From: a candidate division WOR-3 bacterium
GTDB lineage: Bacteria; Hydrothermota; Tepidihabitantia; Tepidihabitantales; CAIPLT01
Direction: 5' to 3'
NCBI GenBank assembly: GCA_039801505.1
Contig: JBDRUV010000002.1
Span: 62,001 to 126,000 of the forward strand
DNA: 64,000 nt
In this document: positions 46,301 through 54,336 of the stretch, in pieces
Numbering within the stretch: position 1 is the stretch's first letter
How the letters are laid out: each line of letters starts with the position of its first letter
Notes under the pieces: generated by a model
What the model was told of the DNA's origin: nothing
Databases searched by the model: none
What the model saw: the letters and a program-made list of their open reading frames with translations, nothing else
Position numbers and translations under genes: made by a program

Positions 46301-46325
46301 GCGTAAGCTCATCTACACCCGCTAA
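43314..46325 (+). CDS. Secreted Kelch-repeat/CARDB protein with FlgD-like C-terminal sorting domain
   Basis: A 1003-residue exported protein. It has a signal peptide (ITILTTILLATLVFAE) and five to six Kelch repeats (about 40-340, units such as APMPTARGIGRAVV and KIYVIGG) forming a beta-propeller. Two long repeats follow, each a CARDB-type domain plus a jelly-roll-like domain. They begin at NDVGVDAIHSPGATHLVN (about 344) and NDIGVEAIRAPGAVHQIN (about 616) and share GGAVRYT, SENVTVI and DQNPDNN-like segments. The last 85 residues are a FlgD-Ig-like domain with LSIYDASGRLVRTLVSG and GIYFYKLETTGYAQTRKLIY, the form used as a type-IX-like sorting tail. It is probably surface-anchored or released. 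The 3' third has a strong G-over-C skew on the coding strand. Confidence 0.88.
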   Translation: MQKITILTTILLATLVFAEVSPDYAPGTVMLPQTNEGPADPSWFTKRPFPTTRAHCMVSPVIEVDGVKKYYLFGGPNVSGGAYTNECWEYNTVLDTWIQKAPMPTARGIGRAVVAGGKIYVIGGCVTFGSGLDVVEIYDPVTNTWTTGPSMPVGNHDFGAAVYRDTWIYVCGGGNWSSGSPPTANVYVLNRVTGVWSTATPMPTPMGTPGCGIIGNKIIMATGYVSGAGSNIVQIGTINPADPTQITWTSGPSMPGSTVYRANSGTCQGFLYIMGGNLTSGVSNQAYKFDPATNTWTQLPNMPTARSNVYGLGTDPAGKVYFPVGYSGTAYLTVHEMLDDQVYANDVGVDAIHSPGATHLVNTPMTPRARVKNYGTAAQASFSVVCSIIGTGGAVRYTNTQTAPALAPGDTALITFTTWTPTTSENVTVIVRTLLANDQNPDNNRMTRTTIIGSFLAFADFNDPTFPPPGWQAVIISGTYNWERFTSGTYPTCTPYEGEGMAGYRSWYASSGSQARLFTQVTPTGPSLCTLKFYMMHDPGYSTVQESVIVETSLDGTNFTRVAAFRRYEPTQGWQEHAVYLGNFSTPFYVGFRALSGYGNNMYIDFVRVTGALPMANDIGVEAIRAPGAVHQINTSMTPVALIKNYGTNAATNIVVRCSIIGSGGAVRYTASANVASLGVGDTARVSFTSWTPTISENVTVIMRTFWAQDQNPNNDRLTRTTLIGAITYYDFETSDGGFIPDPAAGGWEWGVPTSGPGSAYSGQKLWATVLGGNYVNNADWKLTTPTFTASVNNPVLKFWHWYYIETNWDGGNVKLSTDGGTTWNVISPVGGYNGVANTANVAIPGESCYTGSMQSWNEAVFNLPVNAGQQFSLRWHFGSDASVVYAGWYVDDVMLIGAAAAGISEGKTGGVQVTALKGIRNPVRGGGYIGFSLAAPSDVRLSIYDASGRLVRTLVSGYQGAGEYNIFWNGRDDANREVSEGIYFYKLETTGYAQTRKLIYTR

Positions 46326-46346
46326 TTAGCTTAATAAAATCTAACC

Positions 46347-46391
46347 CTGGGGTGCAGGTCTTTAATTGTTCTGCACCCCAGTTGTTTTATT
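46347..46391 (+). terminator. Rho-independent terminator of the Kelch/CARDB gene
   Basis: Perfect 11-bp stem CTGGGGTGCAG (46347-46357) and CTGCACCCCAG (46371-46381), loop of 13, then TTGTTTTATT. It starts 21 bases after the stop codon and is the clearest terminator in the window. Confidence 0.9.
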
Positions 46392-46678
46392 ACCGATTAA
46401 TGGACACCGGGGCTACGCAAAATTAGAAGATGATATTTGTCTAACCTACCTCAGCGGATATCGGCGCTACTAATGCGGCTACCGGGTGCAATTTCATACC
46501 GACGACGGCAAAATTTTAATTCGGCGATTACAAGCCCGGCGTTATATTGGTTTTTATTGGTTAAATTGCTAATTAGGGCTTAACCTGTGATATCCCCCGG
46601 ACCGTCCCCAGACCGTACCGGGTACGAAGCTGGTATTTAAGCTGTTTTTGTATTAACGAGATAAAATTTATTTTAATC
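46392..46678. other. Intergenic region with palindromic element and possible decayed reading frame
   Basis: No intact gene. One plus-strand frame from about 46391 to the stop at 46570 reads as protein-like except for one stop near 46469, giving segments such as GYAKLEDDICLTYLSGYR and VQFHTDDGKILIRRLQARR. It has no start codon and could be a relic. The palindromic element of 46599-46626 follows, and then the acpP promoter. Confidence 0.3.
46599..46626. repeat. GC-rich palindromes (intergenic element, copy 3)
   Basis: GGAC-C-GTCC (46599-46607) and CGTACC-G-GGTACG (46614-46626), with the direct repeat GACCGT between them. It is the third GC-rich paired-palindrome cluster with an ACCGT core in the window. 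None lies within a convincing gene. Confidence 0.45.
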
Positions 46679-46706
46679 TTGACATTGTAAATATTATTTG
46701 TAAAAT
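46679..46706 (+). promoter_or_regulatory. Promoter of acpP-fabF and downstream genes
   Basis: TTGACA (46679-46684), 16 bases, TAAAAT (46701-46706). The leader of about 40 bases contains AGGAGG at 46742-46747, eight bases before ATG 46755. Confidence 0.65.
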
Positions 46707-46754
46707 AAAACATTAAGTTATGACGGGTAATTTAAATAGCCAGGAGGTAGATAT

Positions 46755-47000
46755 ATGGCATTAGCTGATGATGTAAAAAACATTATTATTGAACAATTAC
46801 ACGTGCCGCCAGAGAAAGTTACCGAAGAGGCCTCTTTTGTTGAAGACCTGGGAGCTGATTCGTTGGATATTGTGGAGCTGGTCATGGCTTTTGAAGAGAA
46901 ATTCGGTATCCAGATCCCTGACGAAGATTCAGCCAAGATTGTGAAAGTGGGCGATGCGATACGATATTTAGAAGAAAAGATTGCCCAAAAGTCTCAATAA
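46755..47000 (+). CDS. acpP: Acyl carrier protein
   Basis: Acidic 81-residue carrier of growing fatty acyl chains. The phosphopantetheine site is the Ser in [19 protein letters not shown] (about residues 34-52). Length, acidity and helix layout are standard. AGGAGG lies eight bases upstream. fabF follows after 25 bases, the usual acpP-fabF order. It is probably first gene of a run to the nitroreductase at 54336. Confidence 0.98.
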   Translation: MALADDVKNIIIEQLHVPPEKVTEEASFVEDLGADSLDIVELVMAFEEKFGIQIPDEDSAKIVKVGDAIRYLEEKIAQKSQ

Positions 47001-47025
47001 CTTTTAGCTACCCCTATTAAATCTC

Positions 47026-48270
47026 ATGGGCTCCCGACGGGTTGTGGTCACCGGATTAGGCGTTGTAAGTTGCTTAGGTGTTGATATCGATACTTTTTGG
47101 CATAATCTTCTAGCCGGAAAGTCCGGAATTACACGGATCACCCGATTTGATGCTTCAAAATTACCAGTGCAAATTGCCGGGGAAGTAAAAGACTTTGATC
47201 CGACCAAAAAGTTTGATCCCAAGACTCTCCGGCGCTACGACCGATTTACCCAATTTGCGATGTGGGCAGCACTTGATGCGGTGGCGGATGCTGGATTAGA
47301 CTTCAGGAACGAGGATAAGAACCGCGTTGGCGTAATTATTGGTTCAGGCATGGGTGGTATTGAGACCTGGGAAAGACAGCACGAGATATTTTTAACCAAA
47401 GGTCCAGACCGGGTCTCACCGCTACTTATTCCAATGATGATTCCGGATATTGCCTCAGGAAACATTTCGATCTATTTTGAACTTCGAGGTCCAAACTATT
47501 GCACAACTTCAGCTTGTGCCTCAGGCGCTCATGCCATTGGCAATAGCTTCAGACATATTAAAGATGGAGACGCTGATATTATGATTACCGGTGGTAGCGA
47601 GACCCCAATTACTGCCTACTGTATTGCCGGTTTTGCGAATATGGGGGCATTAAGTAAGCGGAATGACGCCCCAGAAAAGGCTTCCCGGCCATTCGCTAAG
47701 GACCGTGATGGCTTTGTGATTGCTGAAGGTGCCGCTGTTGTGATTTTAGAAGAACTAGAACATGCCCTTAGACGTAATGCCAAGATTTACTGTGAGGTCT
47801 CCGGATATGGTATAACTGGTGACGGATATCATATTACCGCACCGGCTCCAGAAGGAGCTGGCGCCTACGAAGCGATGCGATTAGCAATTCAAGAAGCTAA
47901 CCTTACCCCTGAGGATATTGATTATATAAATGCCCATGGGACATCAACTGATTTAAACGACCGGACCGAAACCCAGGCGATAAAGAAACTGTTTGGTGAA
48001 CGGGCAAAGAAGATTCCCGTAAATTCTACCAAATCGATGATTGGGCACGCCTTAGGCGCCGCCGGCGCAATTGAATTCGTGGTAATGTGTCTTTCAATTA
48101 AACATCAAAAGGTTCATCCAACTATTAATTTAGAAAATCCCGACCCGGAATTAGATCTCGATTATGTTACCGAGGGGGCACGGGATATTGAGATTCGAGC
48201 TGCAATTTCTAACTCATTAGGTTTTGGTGGCCACAATACGACACTACTCGCTAAACGCTTCAATTATTAA
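47026..48270 (+). CDS. fabF: Beta-ketoacyl-ACP synthase II
   Basis: Elongating condensing enzyme of type II fatty acid synthesis, 414 residues. It begins VVVTGLGVVSCLGVDIDTFW. The catalytic Cys lies in TTSACASGAHAIGNSF, the first His in YINAHGTSTDLND and the second in STKSMIGHALGAAGAIE; NSLGFGGHN closes the protein. All catalytic residues are present. Together with fabH at 13121 and acpP it covers chain initiation and elongation. Confidence 0.97.
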   Translation: MGSRRVVVTGLGVVSCLGVDIDTFWHNLLAGKSGITRITRFDASKLPVQIAGEVKDFDPTKKFDPKTLRRYDRFTQFAMWAALDAVADAGLDFRNEDKNRVGVIIGSGMGGIETWERQHEIFLTKGPDRVSPLLIPMMIPDIASGNISIYFELRGPNYCTTSACASGAHAIGNSFRHIKDGDADIMITGGSETPITAYCIAGFANMGALSKRNDAPEKASRPFAKDRDGFVIAEGAAVVILEELEHALRRNAKIYCEVSGYGITGDGYHITAPAPEGAGAYEAMRLAIQEANLTPEDIDYINAHGTSTDLNDRTETQAIKKLFGERAKKIPVNSTKSMIGHALGAAGAIEFVVMCLSIKHQKVHPTINLENPDPELDLDYVTEGARDIEIRAAISNSLGFGGHNTTLLAKRFNY

Positions 48271-48304
48271 TTGGAGATATCCCTAAATATTTTGGCAGTT
48301 TTTA

Positions 48305-48925
48305 ATGGTAAAACTAGGAATTGGTGGGCAACTTGGTGCCGGTAAAAGTGAATTAGCCAAGATATTGCAAGAATTGTTTAGCACTGATGGTGATCGGGCG
48401 ACAATAATTAATGCTGATGAAATCGCTTGGCAGTTATACACCTCTAATAGCCCAGTGTATAAAAAAATTCTTAAGACGTTTGGTGAGCGGGTCTTAGATA
48501 CCCAACATCAGATCGATCGTAAAAAATTAGCCCAGATAGTTTTTGCTAGCCGTATGCAATTAAGAAAGCTTAATCAAATTGTGCACCCGGTTTTAATTAA
48601 AGAGCTTAACCAAAGGCTTAACAAATCACCAGGCGAGATTAAAATATTAGATGCCGCATTACTTTTTATGTGGAATAAAAAAATACCATTAGACATACGA
48701 ATCTTAGTACGCGCGCCGGATGAGCAAAAAATTAGCCGAATGGCACAAAAAGGTTTTTTAGGCGAGGAAATTAAAAATCGGCTTAGACTTCAAATGTCTG
48801 AAGACAAAATGGAAGAGTTGGCTGATTTTGTAATTACTAACGATAGTTCTTACGAAGTATTTAAAGAACGAGCCCAGAGGCTATATCAAATTCTTCGGAC
48901 TTATCTTAAAGACAAACTTTCTTAA
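48305..48925 (+). CDS. coaE: Dephospho-CoA kinase
   Basis: Last enzyme of coenzyme A synthesis, phosphorylating the 3'-hydroxyl of dephospho-CoA. The 206-residue P-loop kinase has GGQLGAGKSELAKIL (residues 7-21), INADEIAWQLYT with the substrate-binding Asp, RKKLAQIVF and HPVLIKELNQRL. The usual LLFE segment here reads DAALLFMWNK. It is a standard-length member following fabF, fitting a CoA/lipid theme. Confidence 0.92.
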   Translation: MVKLGIGGQLGAGKSELAKILQELFSTDGDRATIINADEIAWQLYTSNSPVYKKILKTFGERVLDTQHQIDRKKLAQIVFASRMQLRKLNQIVHPVLIKELNQRLNKSPGEIKILDAALLFMWNKKIPLDIRILVRAPDEQKISRMAQKGFLGEEIKNRLRLQMSEDKMEELADFVITNDSSYEVFKERAQRLYQILRTYLKDKLS

Positions 48926-48936
48926 AGACATAAGTT

Positions 48937-49983
48937 ATGAGATTAGAACAAATTCCAATTGTTAACTTGGAGGTAAAAAATAATATCGTTCATTTCACGA
49001 CACCGTTAGATTTTGAGCGACAAGAAATACGAGAACTAGCTGTCGATGTATTTAGAACTTATAAGAAAAAAATCAATTTCGGACTTACTTCGATTGGTGA
49101 AGAAAAACACGAAGCCAATGCCATTATTTTTTCCTTTTGCCGGCGGGGCAATTCCGCTCTATATTTTAATGCGATTTTTGACACGGATAAGACTCATTTT
49201 TCGATAGAAACCGCCAACCAAGTAGAAGCGTCAAAGGTTTTTCGCCTGTTGCGCGAACAGTACCGAACCGCTTTTGACATTAATTTATTGTCCAAACTAA
49301 GAGGAAACCTTTCGGAAATTGTAGCCGCTTTTTTGTGGCAAATTGGCGCAATAAAAGTAAGTCTCGGGGATATTAAACCATTTTTTAAAGTCGACGATCG
49401 GAAAAATTTTAGCCCAATTTATATTGACATTAAGATCCTTCCTTCATTCCCTTTGATATATAATTTTATAATTTCTTGTGCTTGTTTAATTTTAGAAACT
49501 GTTGAGTTCGACTTAATATGCGGCATTGAAGCCGGTAGTATCACATTAGCTAATTCCCTAGCCCAAAGATTTTGCCGACCGAGTTTGTTTGCTCGAAGAC
49601 ATCGTCGCTATCCTGAGGCACCACTCCTAGAGGGAATTAACCCGGCATTACTTTTACATAAAAAGGTTCTCGTAGTTGACGATACTATTGTTTCCGGTCA
49701 AACAAAACTAAATGTTTGTCAAGAAATCAGGCGGCTTGGGGGTCAAGTTGATAAATGTTTTGTAATTTTCGACCGGTGCGAAAAAGGGGCTGAGGTTCTT
49801 CAAGAGATAAATGTCGAGTTACTTTCCCTAACGAATATTCACGCAGCGCTTTCATCTAATATTCCGCGTGAGGTTACCCAGTTGATTCCTGAAGAGTATA
49901 CGGAATTAAAAGAGTATTTTCGATCACCCAAAATGTGGCACCTACAAAAGGGACTTAAATACTATGAGAATAAAATTTCATAG
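48937..49983 (+). CDS. Orotate phosphoribosyltransferase-like protein with long N-terminal extension
   Basis: A type I phosphoribosyltransferase of 348 residues. The C-terminal 200 residues match orotate phosphoribosyltransferase: SPIYIDIKILPSFPLIYNFI, CGIEAGSITLANSLA, a basic loop FARRHRRYPEAPLLEG and the PRPP motif VLVVDDTIVSGQT. Normal PyrE is about 200 residues. The first ~150 here (with FERQEIRELAVDVFRTYKKK and FSFCRRGNSALYFNAIFD) are not recognised and may be a regulatory or substrate domain. Downstream purD also acts in nucleotide synthesis. It probably makes OMP, but another nucleobase is possible. Confidence 0.8.
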   Translation: MRLEQIPIVNLEVKNNIVHFTTPLDFERQEIRELAVDVFRTYKKKINFGLTSIGEEKHEANAIIFSFCRRGNSALYFNAIFDTDKTHFSIETANQVEASKVFRLLREQYRTAFDINLLSKLRGNLSEIVAAFLWQIGAIKVSLGDIKPFFKVDDRKNFSPIYIDIKILPSFPLIYNFIISCACLILETVEFDLICGIEAGSITLANSLAQRFCRPSLFARRHRRYPEAPLLEGINPALLLHKKVLVVDDTIVSGQTKLNVCQEIRRLGGQVDKCFVIFDRCEKGAEVLQEINVELLSLTNIHAALSSNIPREVTQLIPEEYTELKEYFRSPKMWHLQKGLKYYENKIS

Positions 49984-49996
49984 AATAAAATAAGCT

Positions 49997-51241
49997 ATGA
50001 TCAAAGTTTTAGTCGTCGGTTCTGGAGGTCGCGAACATGCGTTAGTTTGGAAGCTTAATCAAAGTCAATGTAAAGTATATTGCGCACCAGGGAATGGCGG
50101 TATCGCTCAGTTAGCCACGTGTGTTCCTATATCAAGTGATAATATTTCGGGACTTCGAGCATTTGTTAAACAAGAAAATATTGATTTAACCGTGGTCGGA
50201 CCAGAATTGCCGTTGAGTTTAGGAATTGTTGACGAATTTCAACGCTATGGCCATAAAATCTTTGGGCCAACCCAAAATGCTGCTCGACTTGAAACTTCAA
50301 AAGCCTTCGCCCGAGAGTTCTGCCGAAAATACAATTTACCTATCCCAAATTTTGAGATTTTTAAGGATAGTAAAAAGGCTATAGATTATTTACAGACGAA
50401 AAACTTTCCTGTTGTAATAAAAGTTTCCGGACTAGCACAAGGCAAAGGAGTTTTTATTGTTCATGATCTTAATGCGGCAACTTCGGTTATTAATGATATT
50501 TTAGAAAAAGGTTCTTTTGGCACGGCTGGGGATACAATTGTTATTGAGGATTTTATAAAAGGGAAAGAAGTGTCATTATTAACCTTATGCGATGGCAATA
50601 AAATTATTTCTTGTATTCCGGCCCGAGACCACAAACCGCTATACGACGGAAATGTTGGCCCAAACACCGGAGGTATGGGAACTTATGCGCCAATACCAGA
50701 ATTAACTGAAGAATGGTCGAGAAAGATTGAAAGAGAATTATTAGCGCCGTTAATATCTGCATTACAAAAAGAAAATATTGAATATCGTGGGGTATTGTAT
50801 ATCGGATTAATAATAAGTGATGACAAATGTTATATTTTGGAGTTCAATTGTCGCTGGGGCGACCCCGAAGCTGAGGTGCTTTTGCCTTTACTTAAAAATG
50901 ATTTTATTGAGACTTGTGTAGAAGTAATTGACGGCAAACTTTCCAATCTTAGTTGGCAAAAGCGATATGCACTTACGGTTATAATGGCGTCGGGCGGATA
51001 TCCTGGAAAATATGAAGTCGGAAAGATAATAGAAGGGGATTTAGTCGAGGACAAAAATACAATAATTTTCCACTGCGGAACCAAGAAGATTAATCACAAT
51101 TTTTACACGAATGGCGGACGAGTTTTGGCCGTAACTGGGCTTGGTGACACTCTAACTGAAGCACGAGAATATGCATATCAAAGGGTTGCTAATATTAAAT
51201 TTGAGAATATGTACTACCGAAAAGATATAGGACTTTTATGA
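49997..51241 (+). CDS. purD: Phosphoribosylamine-glycine ligase
   Basis: Second step of purine synthesis (PRA + glycine + ATP to GAR). The 414-residue ATP-grasp enzyme begins VLVVGSGGREHALVWKL. It has TVVGPELPLSLGIVDEF, the ATP-grasp block FPVVIKVSGLAQGKGVFIV, ARDHKPLYDGNVGPNTGGMG and the metal-binding LEFNCRWGDPEAEVLL. Its stop overlaps the phosphatase start by four bases (ATGA). Other pur genes are not in the window. Confidence 0.96.
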   Translation: MIKVLVVGSGGREHALVWKLNQSQCKVYCAPGNGGIAQLATCVPISSDNISGLRAFVKQENIDLTVVGPELPLSLGIVDEFQRYGHKIFGPTQNAARLETSKAFAREFCRKYNLPIPNFEIFKDSKKAIDYLQTKNFPVVIKVSGLAQGKGVFIVHDLNAATSVINDILEKGSFGTAGDTIVIEDFIKGKEVSLLTLCDGNKIISCIPARDHKPLYDGNVGPNTGGMGTYAPIPELTEEWSRKIERELLAPLISALQKENIEYRGVLYIGLIISDDKCYILEFNCRWGDPEAEVLLPLLKNDFIETCVEVIDGKLSNLSWQKRYALTVIMASGGYPGKYEVGKIIEGDLVEDKNTIIFHCGTKKINHNFYTNGGRVLAVTGLGDTLTEAREYAYQRVANIKFENMYYRKDIGLL

Positions 51242-51747
51242 AGAATTTAGTAAAACCACGAGGCGTGTTTAGAATGCTTTTTGTATGTTCTGGAAATTCC
51301 TGCCGTAGTCCGATGGCTGAGGCCTTGATGGATAAAATTATAAACGAAAACAAAGCGCCGTTACCTGTAAAAATTCGCACTGCATCTTGTGGCACAACAG
51401 CGGTAAATGGCGCCCCACCATCAGAAAATGCTATAAAAGTTTTATTAGAATACGGAGTCGACATCACCCATCATCGGGCTCGAAGACTTTCCCGGACTGC
51501 AATTAAAAACGCCAATTTAATTTTGGTGATGGAAAAGCAGCACAAAGAAACAATATTAAAAATGATGCCCAATGCCCGCAATAAAACCTTTTTGATATCA
51601 GAGTTCGCAAATAGTCGAATAAAAGAAATTTCTGATCCCATTGGAATGCCCATCGATGTTTATCGTAAAACCGCTCAAGAATTATATAATTTATTAAAAA
51701 AAGTCTACATGAAATTAAAAAGGGTTATAATTCAAAAATATAATTAG
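51238..51747 (+). CDS. Low-molecular-weight protein-tyrosine-phosphatase family protein
   Basis: A 169-residue phosphatase of the LMW-PTP/arsenate reductase fold. The catalytic loop is CSGNSCRS (Cys17, Arg23), and the general acid Asp lies in ISDPIGMPIDVYRK. An internal ATG (51274, MLFVCSGNSCRS) gives the usual family N-terminus and may be the true start. The overlap with purD favours the longer form only for coupling. It may act on tyrosine-phosphorylated proteins of the exopolysaccharide pathway, or on sugar phosphates; no neighbour settles this. Confidence 0.85.
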   Translation: MKNLVKPRGVFRMLFVCSGNSCRSPMAEALMDKIINENKAPLPVKIRTASCGTTAVNGAPPSENAIKVLLEYGVDITHHRARRLSRTAIKNANLILVMEKQHKETILKMMPNARNKTFLISEFANSRIKEISDPIGMPIDVYRKTAQELYNLLKKVYMKLKRVIIQKYN

Positions 51748-51755
51748 GAGGAATT

Positions 51756-52916
51756 ATGCTAAATTATTTTTTAACTGAAGAACAACAACGAATAAAAGAA
51801 TTAGCTCGCCAACTTGCCGAAAAGTATGTGTTACCTAGGCGACAGGAGTTAGACGAGAAGGGGGAATTTCCAAACGATATTATGCAAGAATTTGCTAAGG
51901 TCGGTCTTTTAGGAATATATATACCTGAAGAATACGGCGGCGCTGGTGGTGGAGTGTTTGAAATGTGTCTTGTTGTTGAAGAAATTTCAAGAATATGCGG
52001 AGGTGTCGGTGTCTGTTATGCTGCTAACGGGCTTGCTGCTTACCCAATAATTCTTTCAGCTTCAGAAGAGCAGAAGAAACGAATTTTACCTAAAATGGCC
52101 AGCGGTGAATGGCTAGGTGCATTTGGTCTTACCGAACCCAATGCCGGTTCTGATGCTGCTAGTGTTCAGACGACTGCTGTTAAAGATGGCAAATATTATA
52201 TTATTAACGGCCGAAAATGTTTTATTACTAATGGTGGGGTAGCTCATATTTATACAATCATCGCATCCACCGATCCATCTCGTGGCGGACGGGGACTTTC
52301 CGCCTTTATTGTCGAAAAAGGAACACCGGGTTTTAGTTTTGGAAAACACGAAAATAAAATGGGCATTAGAGCATCCGTGACCGCCGAACTAATTTTTGAA
52401 GATTGCCGGGTGCCTGAAGAAAATCGAATTGGACCTGAAGGAACCGGTTTCATCACGGCCATGCGAACTTTTGATCGAACTCGTCCCGGGGTAGGTGCCC
52501 AGGCCGTAGGGATAGCCCAGGGGGCATTAGAAGCAGCAACCGCCTATGTTTCAAAACGAGTTCAATTTGGAGCTCCGCTTTCCTCGTTTGAGGGAATTCA
52601 GTTTCGCCTAGCGGAAATGGCCACTAAAATTGAAGCAGCCCGTGCGTTAGTATATGCAGCAGCCCGGCATGCCGATTCCGGCGCTAAAGACATTGCAGCC
52701 TATTCGTCAATGGCTAAATTATTTGCCTCTGATGTGGCAATGCAGGTGACAATTGAGGCCGTTCAACTTTTTGGTGGTTACGGCTATATGAAAGATTATC
52801 CAGTAGAAAAAATGATGCGTGATGCCAAGATAACTCAAATATATGAGGGAACCAACGAAATTCAACGACTAGTAATTGCACGTGAACTTCTTAAGGGTAA
52901 GTTGTTTAATTTTTAA
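51756..52916 (+). CDS. Acyl-CoA dehydrogenase
   Basis: FAD-dependent dehydrogenase introducing a 2,3-double bond in acyl-CoA, 386 residues. The N-terminal helical domain contains LGIYIPEEYGGAGGGVFEMC. The FAD-binding middle has AFGLTEPNAGSDAASVQTTA and FITNGGVAHIYTIIAS. The C-terminal domain has VQLFGGYGYMKDYPVEKMMR and the catalytic Glu in IYEGTNEIQRLVIAREL. A strong AGGAGG precedes the ATG. It most resembles short/branched-chain or butyryl-CoA dehydrogenases. No electron-transfer flavoprotein genes are nearby. Confidence 0.93.
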   Translation: MLNYFLTEEQQRIKELARQLAEKYVLPRRQELDEKGEFPNDIMQEFAKVGLLGIYIPEEYGGAGGGVFEMCLVVEEISRICGGVGVCYAANGLAAYPIILSASEEQKKRILPKMASGEWLGAFGLTEPNAGSDAASVQTTAVKDGKYYIINGRKCFITNGGVAHIYTIIASTDPSRGGRGLSAFIVEKGTPGFSFGKHENKMGIRASVTAELIFEDCRVPEENRIGPEGTGFITAMRTFDRTRPGVGAQAVGIAQGALEAATAYVSKRVQFGAPLSSFEGIQFRLAEMATKIEAARALVYAAARHADSGAKDIAAYSSMAKLFASDVAMQVTIEAVQLFGGYGYMKDYPVEKMMRDAKITQIYEGTNEIQRLVIARELLKGKLFNF

Positions 52917-52930
52917 ACTACTCCTTGATA

Positions 52931-53728
52931 ATGAAAGCGATATTACGTTTTTTAAGATCGTGGCTACCGGTTATTCTAGCAGTTCTTTTGCTTCGTTCGT
53001 TTGTAGTTGAGGCTTTTATGGTACCAACACCATCCATGGAATCAACTATAATGGTTGGTGATTTTCTTTTGGTAAATAAATTTATTTACGGGATAAAAAT
53101 TCCTTTTACGAATAAAACATTAGTTCCTGTCCGAAATCCTAAACGTGGCGAGATTATAGTATTTCGATATCATTTAGATCCAGAAATGCCGGAGCCAGCT
53201 GAGGATTATATAAGAATTTTCCCTAGGGCACTACCACTACTACCGTTATACTGGAACAAACGGACAAATTTTTTTGCTTGGTATACTCCTCGAAATTTTG
53301 TAAAAAGATGCATCGCAGTAGCTGGGGATACTGTAGAAATCATTAATAAAAGGGTCTTTGTTAACGGCAAAATGCTTTACGAACCATATGTCCAGCATAT
53401 TGACAGACGAGTTTTTCCGCGGCTAAATTTATCGCAAGAAGAATTTCAAAAAGAGTGGGTTAACGCCAGATTTATTGAACGTGTTGATGGTTATATGGTC
53501 CGAGATAATTTTGGTCCAATAGTTGTCCCCAAGAACACTGTGTTTGCCTTAGGGGATAACCGAGATAACTCGTCAGACGGGAGATTCTTTGGTCCAATTC
53601 CATTAGAATACATTAGGGGAAAACCATTAGTTATTTATTTTTCATCGAAAGCGGCACCTAACATTGCTCGAATTATTTTAAGTCCTCACCAAATAAATTG
53701 GTCTCGAATTGGATTAGTAATTAAATAA
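52931..53728 (+). CDS. lepB: Signal peptidase I
   Basis: Membrane serine protease that removes signal peptides. The 265-residue protein has one N-terminal membrane helix (LPVILAVLLLRSFVVEAFMV). The nucleophile is Ser35 in PTPSMESTIMVGDF, the base Lys125 in NFVKRCIAVAGDTVEI, and box E is GDNRDNSSDGRFFGPIP. The region between box B and D (about residues 85-120) is somewhat expanded. ATG 52931 is chosen over a TTG two codons upstream. Confidence 0.94.
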   Translation: MKAILRFLRSWLPVILAVLLLRSFVVEAFMVPTPSMESTIMVGDFLLVNKFIYGIKIPFTNKTLVPVRNPKRGEIIVFRYHLDPEMPEPAEDYIRIFPRALPLLPLYWNKRTNFFAWYTPRNFVKRCIAVAGDTVEIINKRVFVNGKMLYEPYVQHIDRRVFPRLNLSQEEFQKEWVNARFIERVDGYMVRDNFGPIVVPKNTVFALGDNRDNSSDGRFFGPIPLEYIRGKPLVIYFSSKAAPNIARIILSPHQINWSRIGLVIK

Positions 53729-53739
53729 AGAATACAGCT

Positions 53740-54336
53740 ATGGAATTCTGGGATGTTATAAAAAATCGTCGTAGCATCAGGAACTTTTTGCCAAGACCGG
53801 TGGAAAACGAAAAGATAATCGAGGTTCTTGAGGCTGCCCGTTTAGCTCCATCATGGCAGAATCGGCAATGTTGGCGGTTTATCGTGGTTACCGACCAAGA
53901 AAAAATAAAAAGAATTGGCCAATTAGATCCTTTTAATTATAACATTAATTTTTTTCTACGAAATGTTCCAGTTATCATTGTTGCCTGCGCTAATCCTAAA
54001 GATAGCGGCCACCGAGCAGGGATTGAATATTATCTTGTCGATACTGCAATTGCAATGGAACATTTAGTTCTCGCGGCCACTAATTTAGGACTTGCAACAT
54101 GTTGGATTGGCGCCTTTGATGAGAACATGATTAAAGATATTTTAAAAATTCCAAAAGAGATTCGGGTGGTTGCCCTTACACCCTTAGGTTATGCCCGAGA
54201 AAAATTCAGTATTGTTGATCGTATAAGCAAAATAATTGCCCGAGGTGGTATTCGTAAACCCCTTGAAGAAATTGCTTATTTAAATTTGTGGGGCGAGAAA
54301 TTCGTTAAACAAAGTACGAATAATAGAAAATCTTGA
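53740..54336 (+). CDS. Nitroreductase family protein
   Basis: FMN-dependent oxidoreductase of 198 residues. The FMN phosphate-binding start is IKNRRSIRNFLPRPVENEKI, followed by ARLAPSWQNRQCWRFIVV and a central AIAMEHLVLAATNLGLATCW. VALTPLGYAREKF lies near the C-terminus. Such proteins reduce nitro groups, quinones or flavins; the physiological substrate is unknown. It is the last gene before the tRNA-tuf operon promoter. Confidence 0.9.
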   Translation: MEFWDVIKNRRSIRNFLPRPVENEKIIEVLEAARLAPSWQNRQCWRFIVVTDQEKIKRIGQLDPFNYNINFFLRNVPVIIVACANPKDSGHRAGIEYYLVDTAIAMEHLVLAATNLGLATCWIGAFDENMIKDILKIPKEIRVVALTPLGYAREKFSIVDRISKIIARGGIRKPLEEIAYLNLWGEKFVKQSTNNRKS

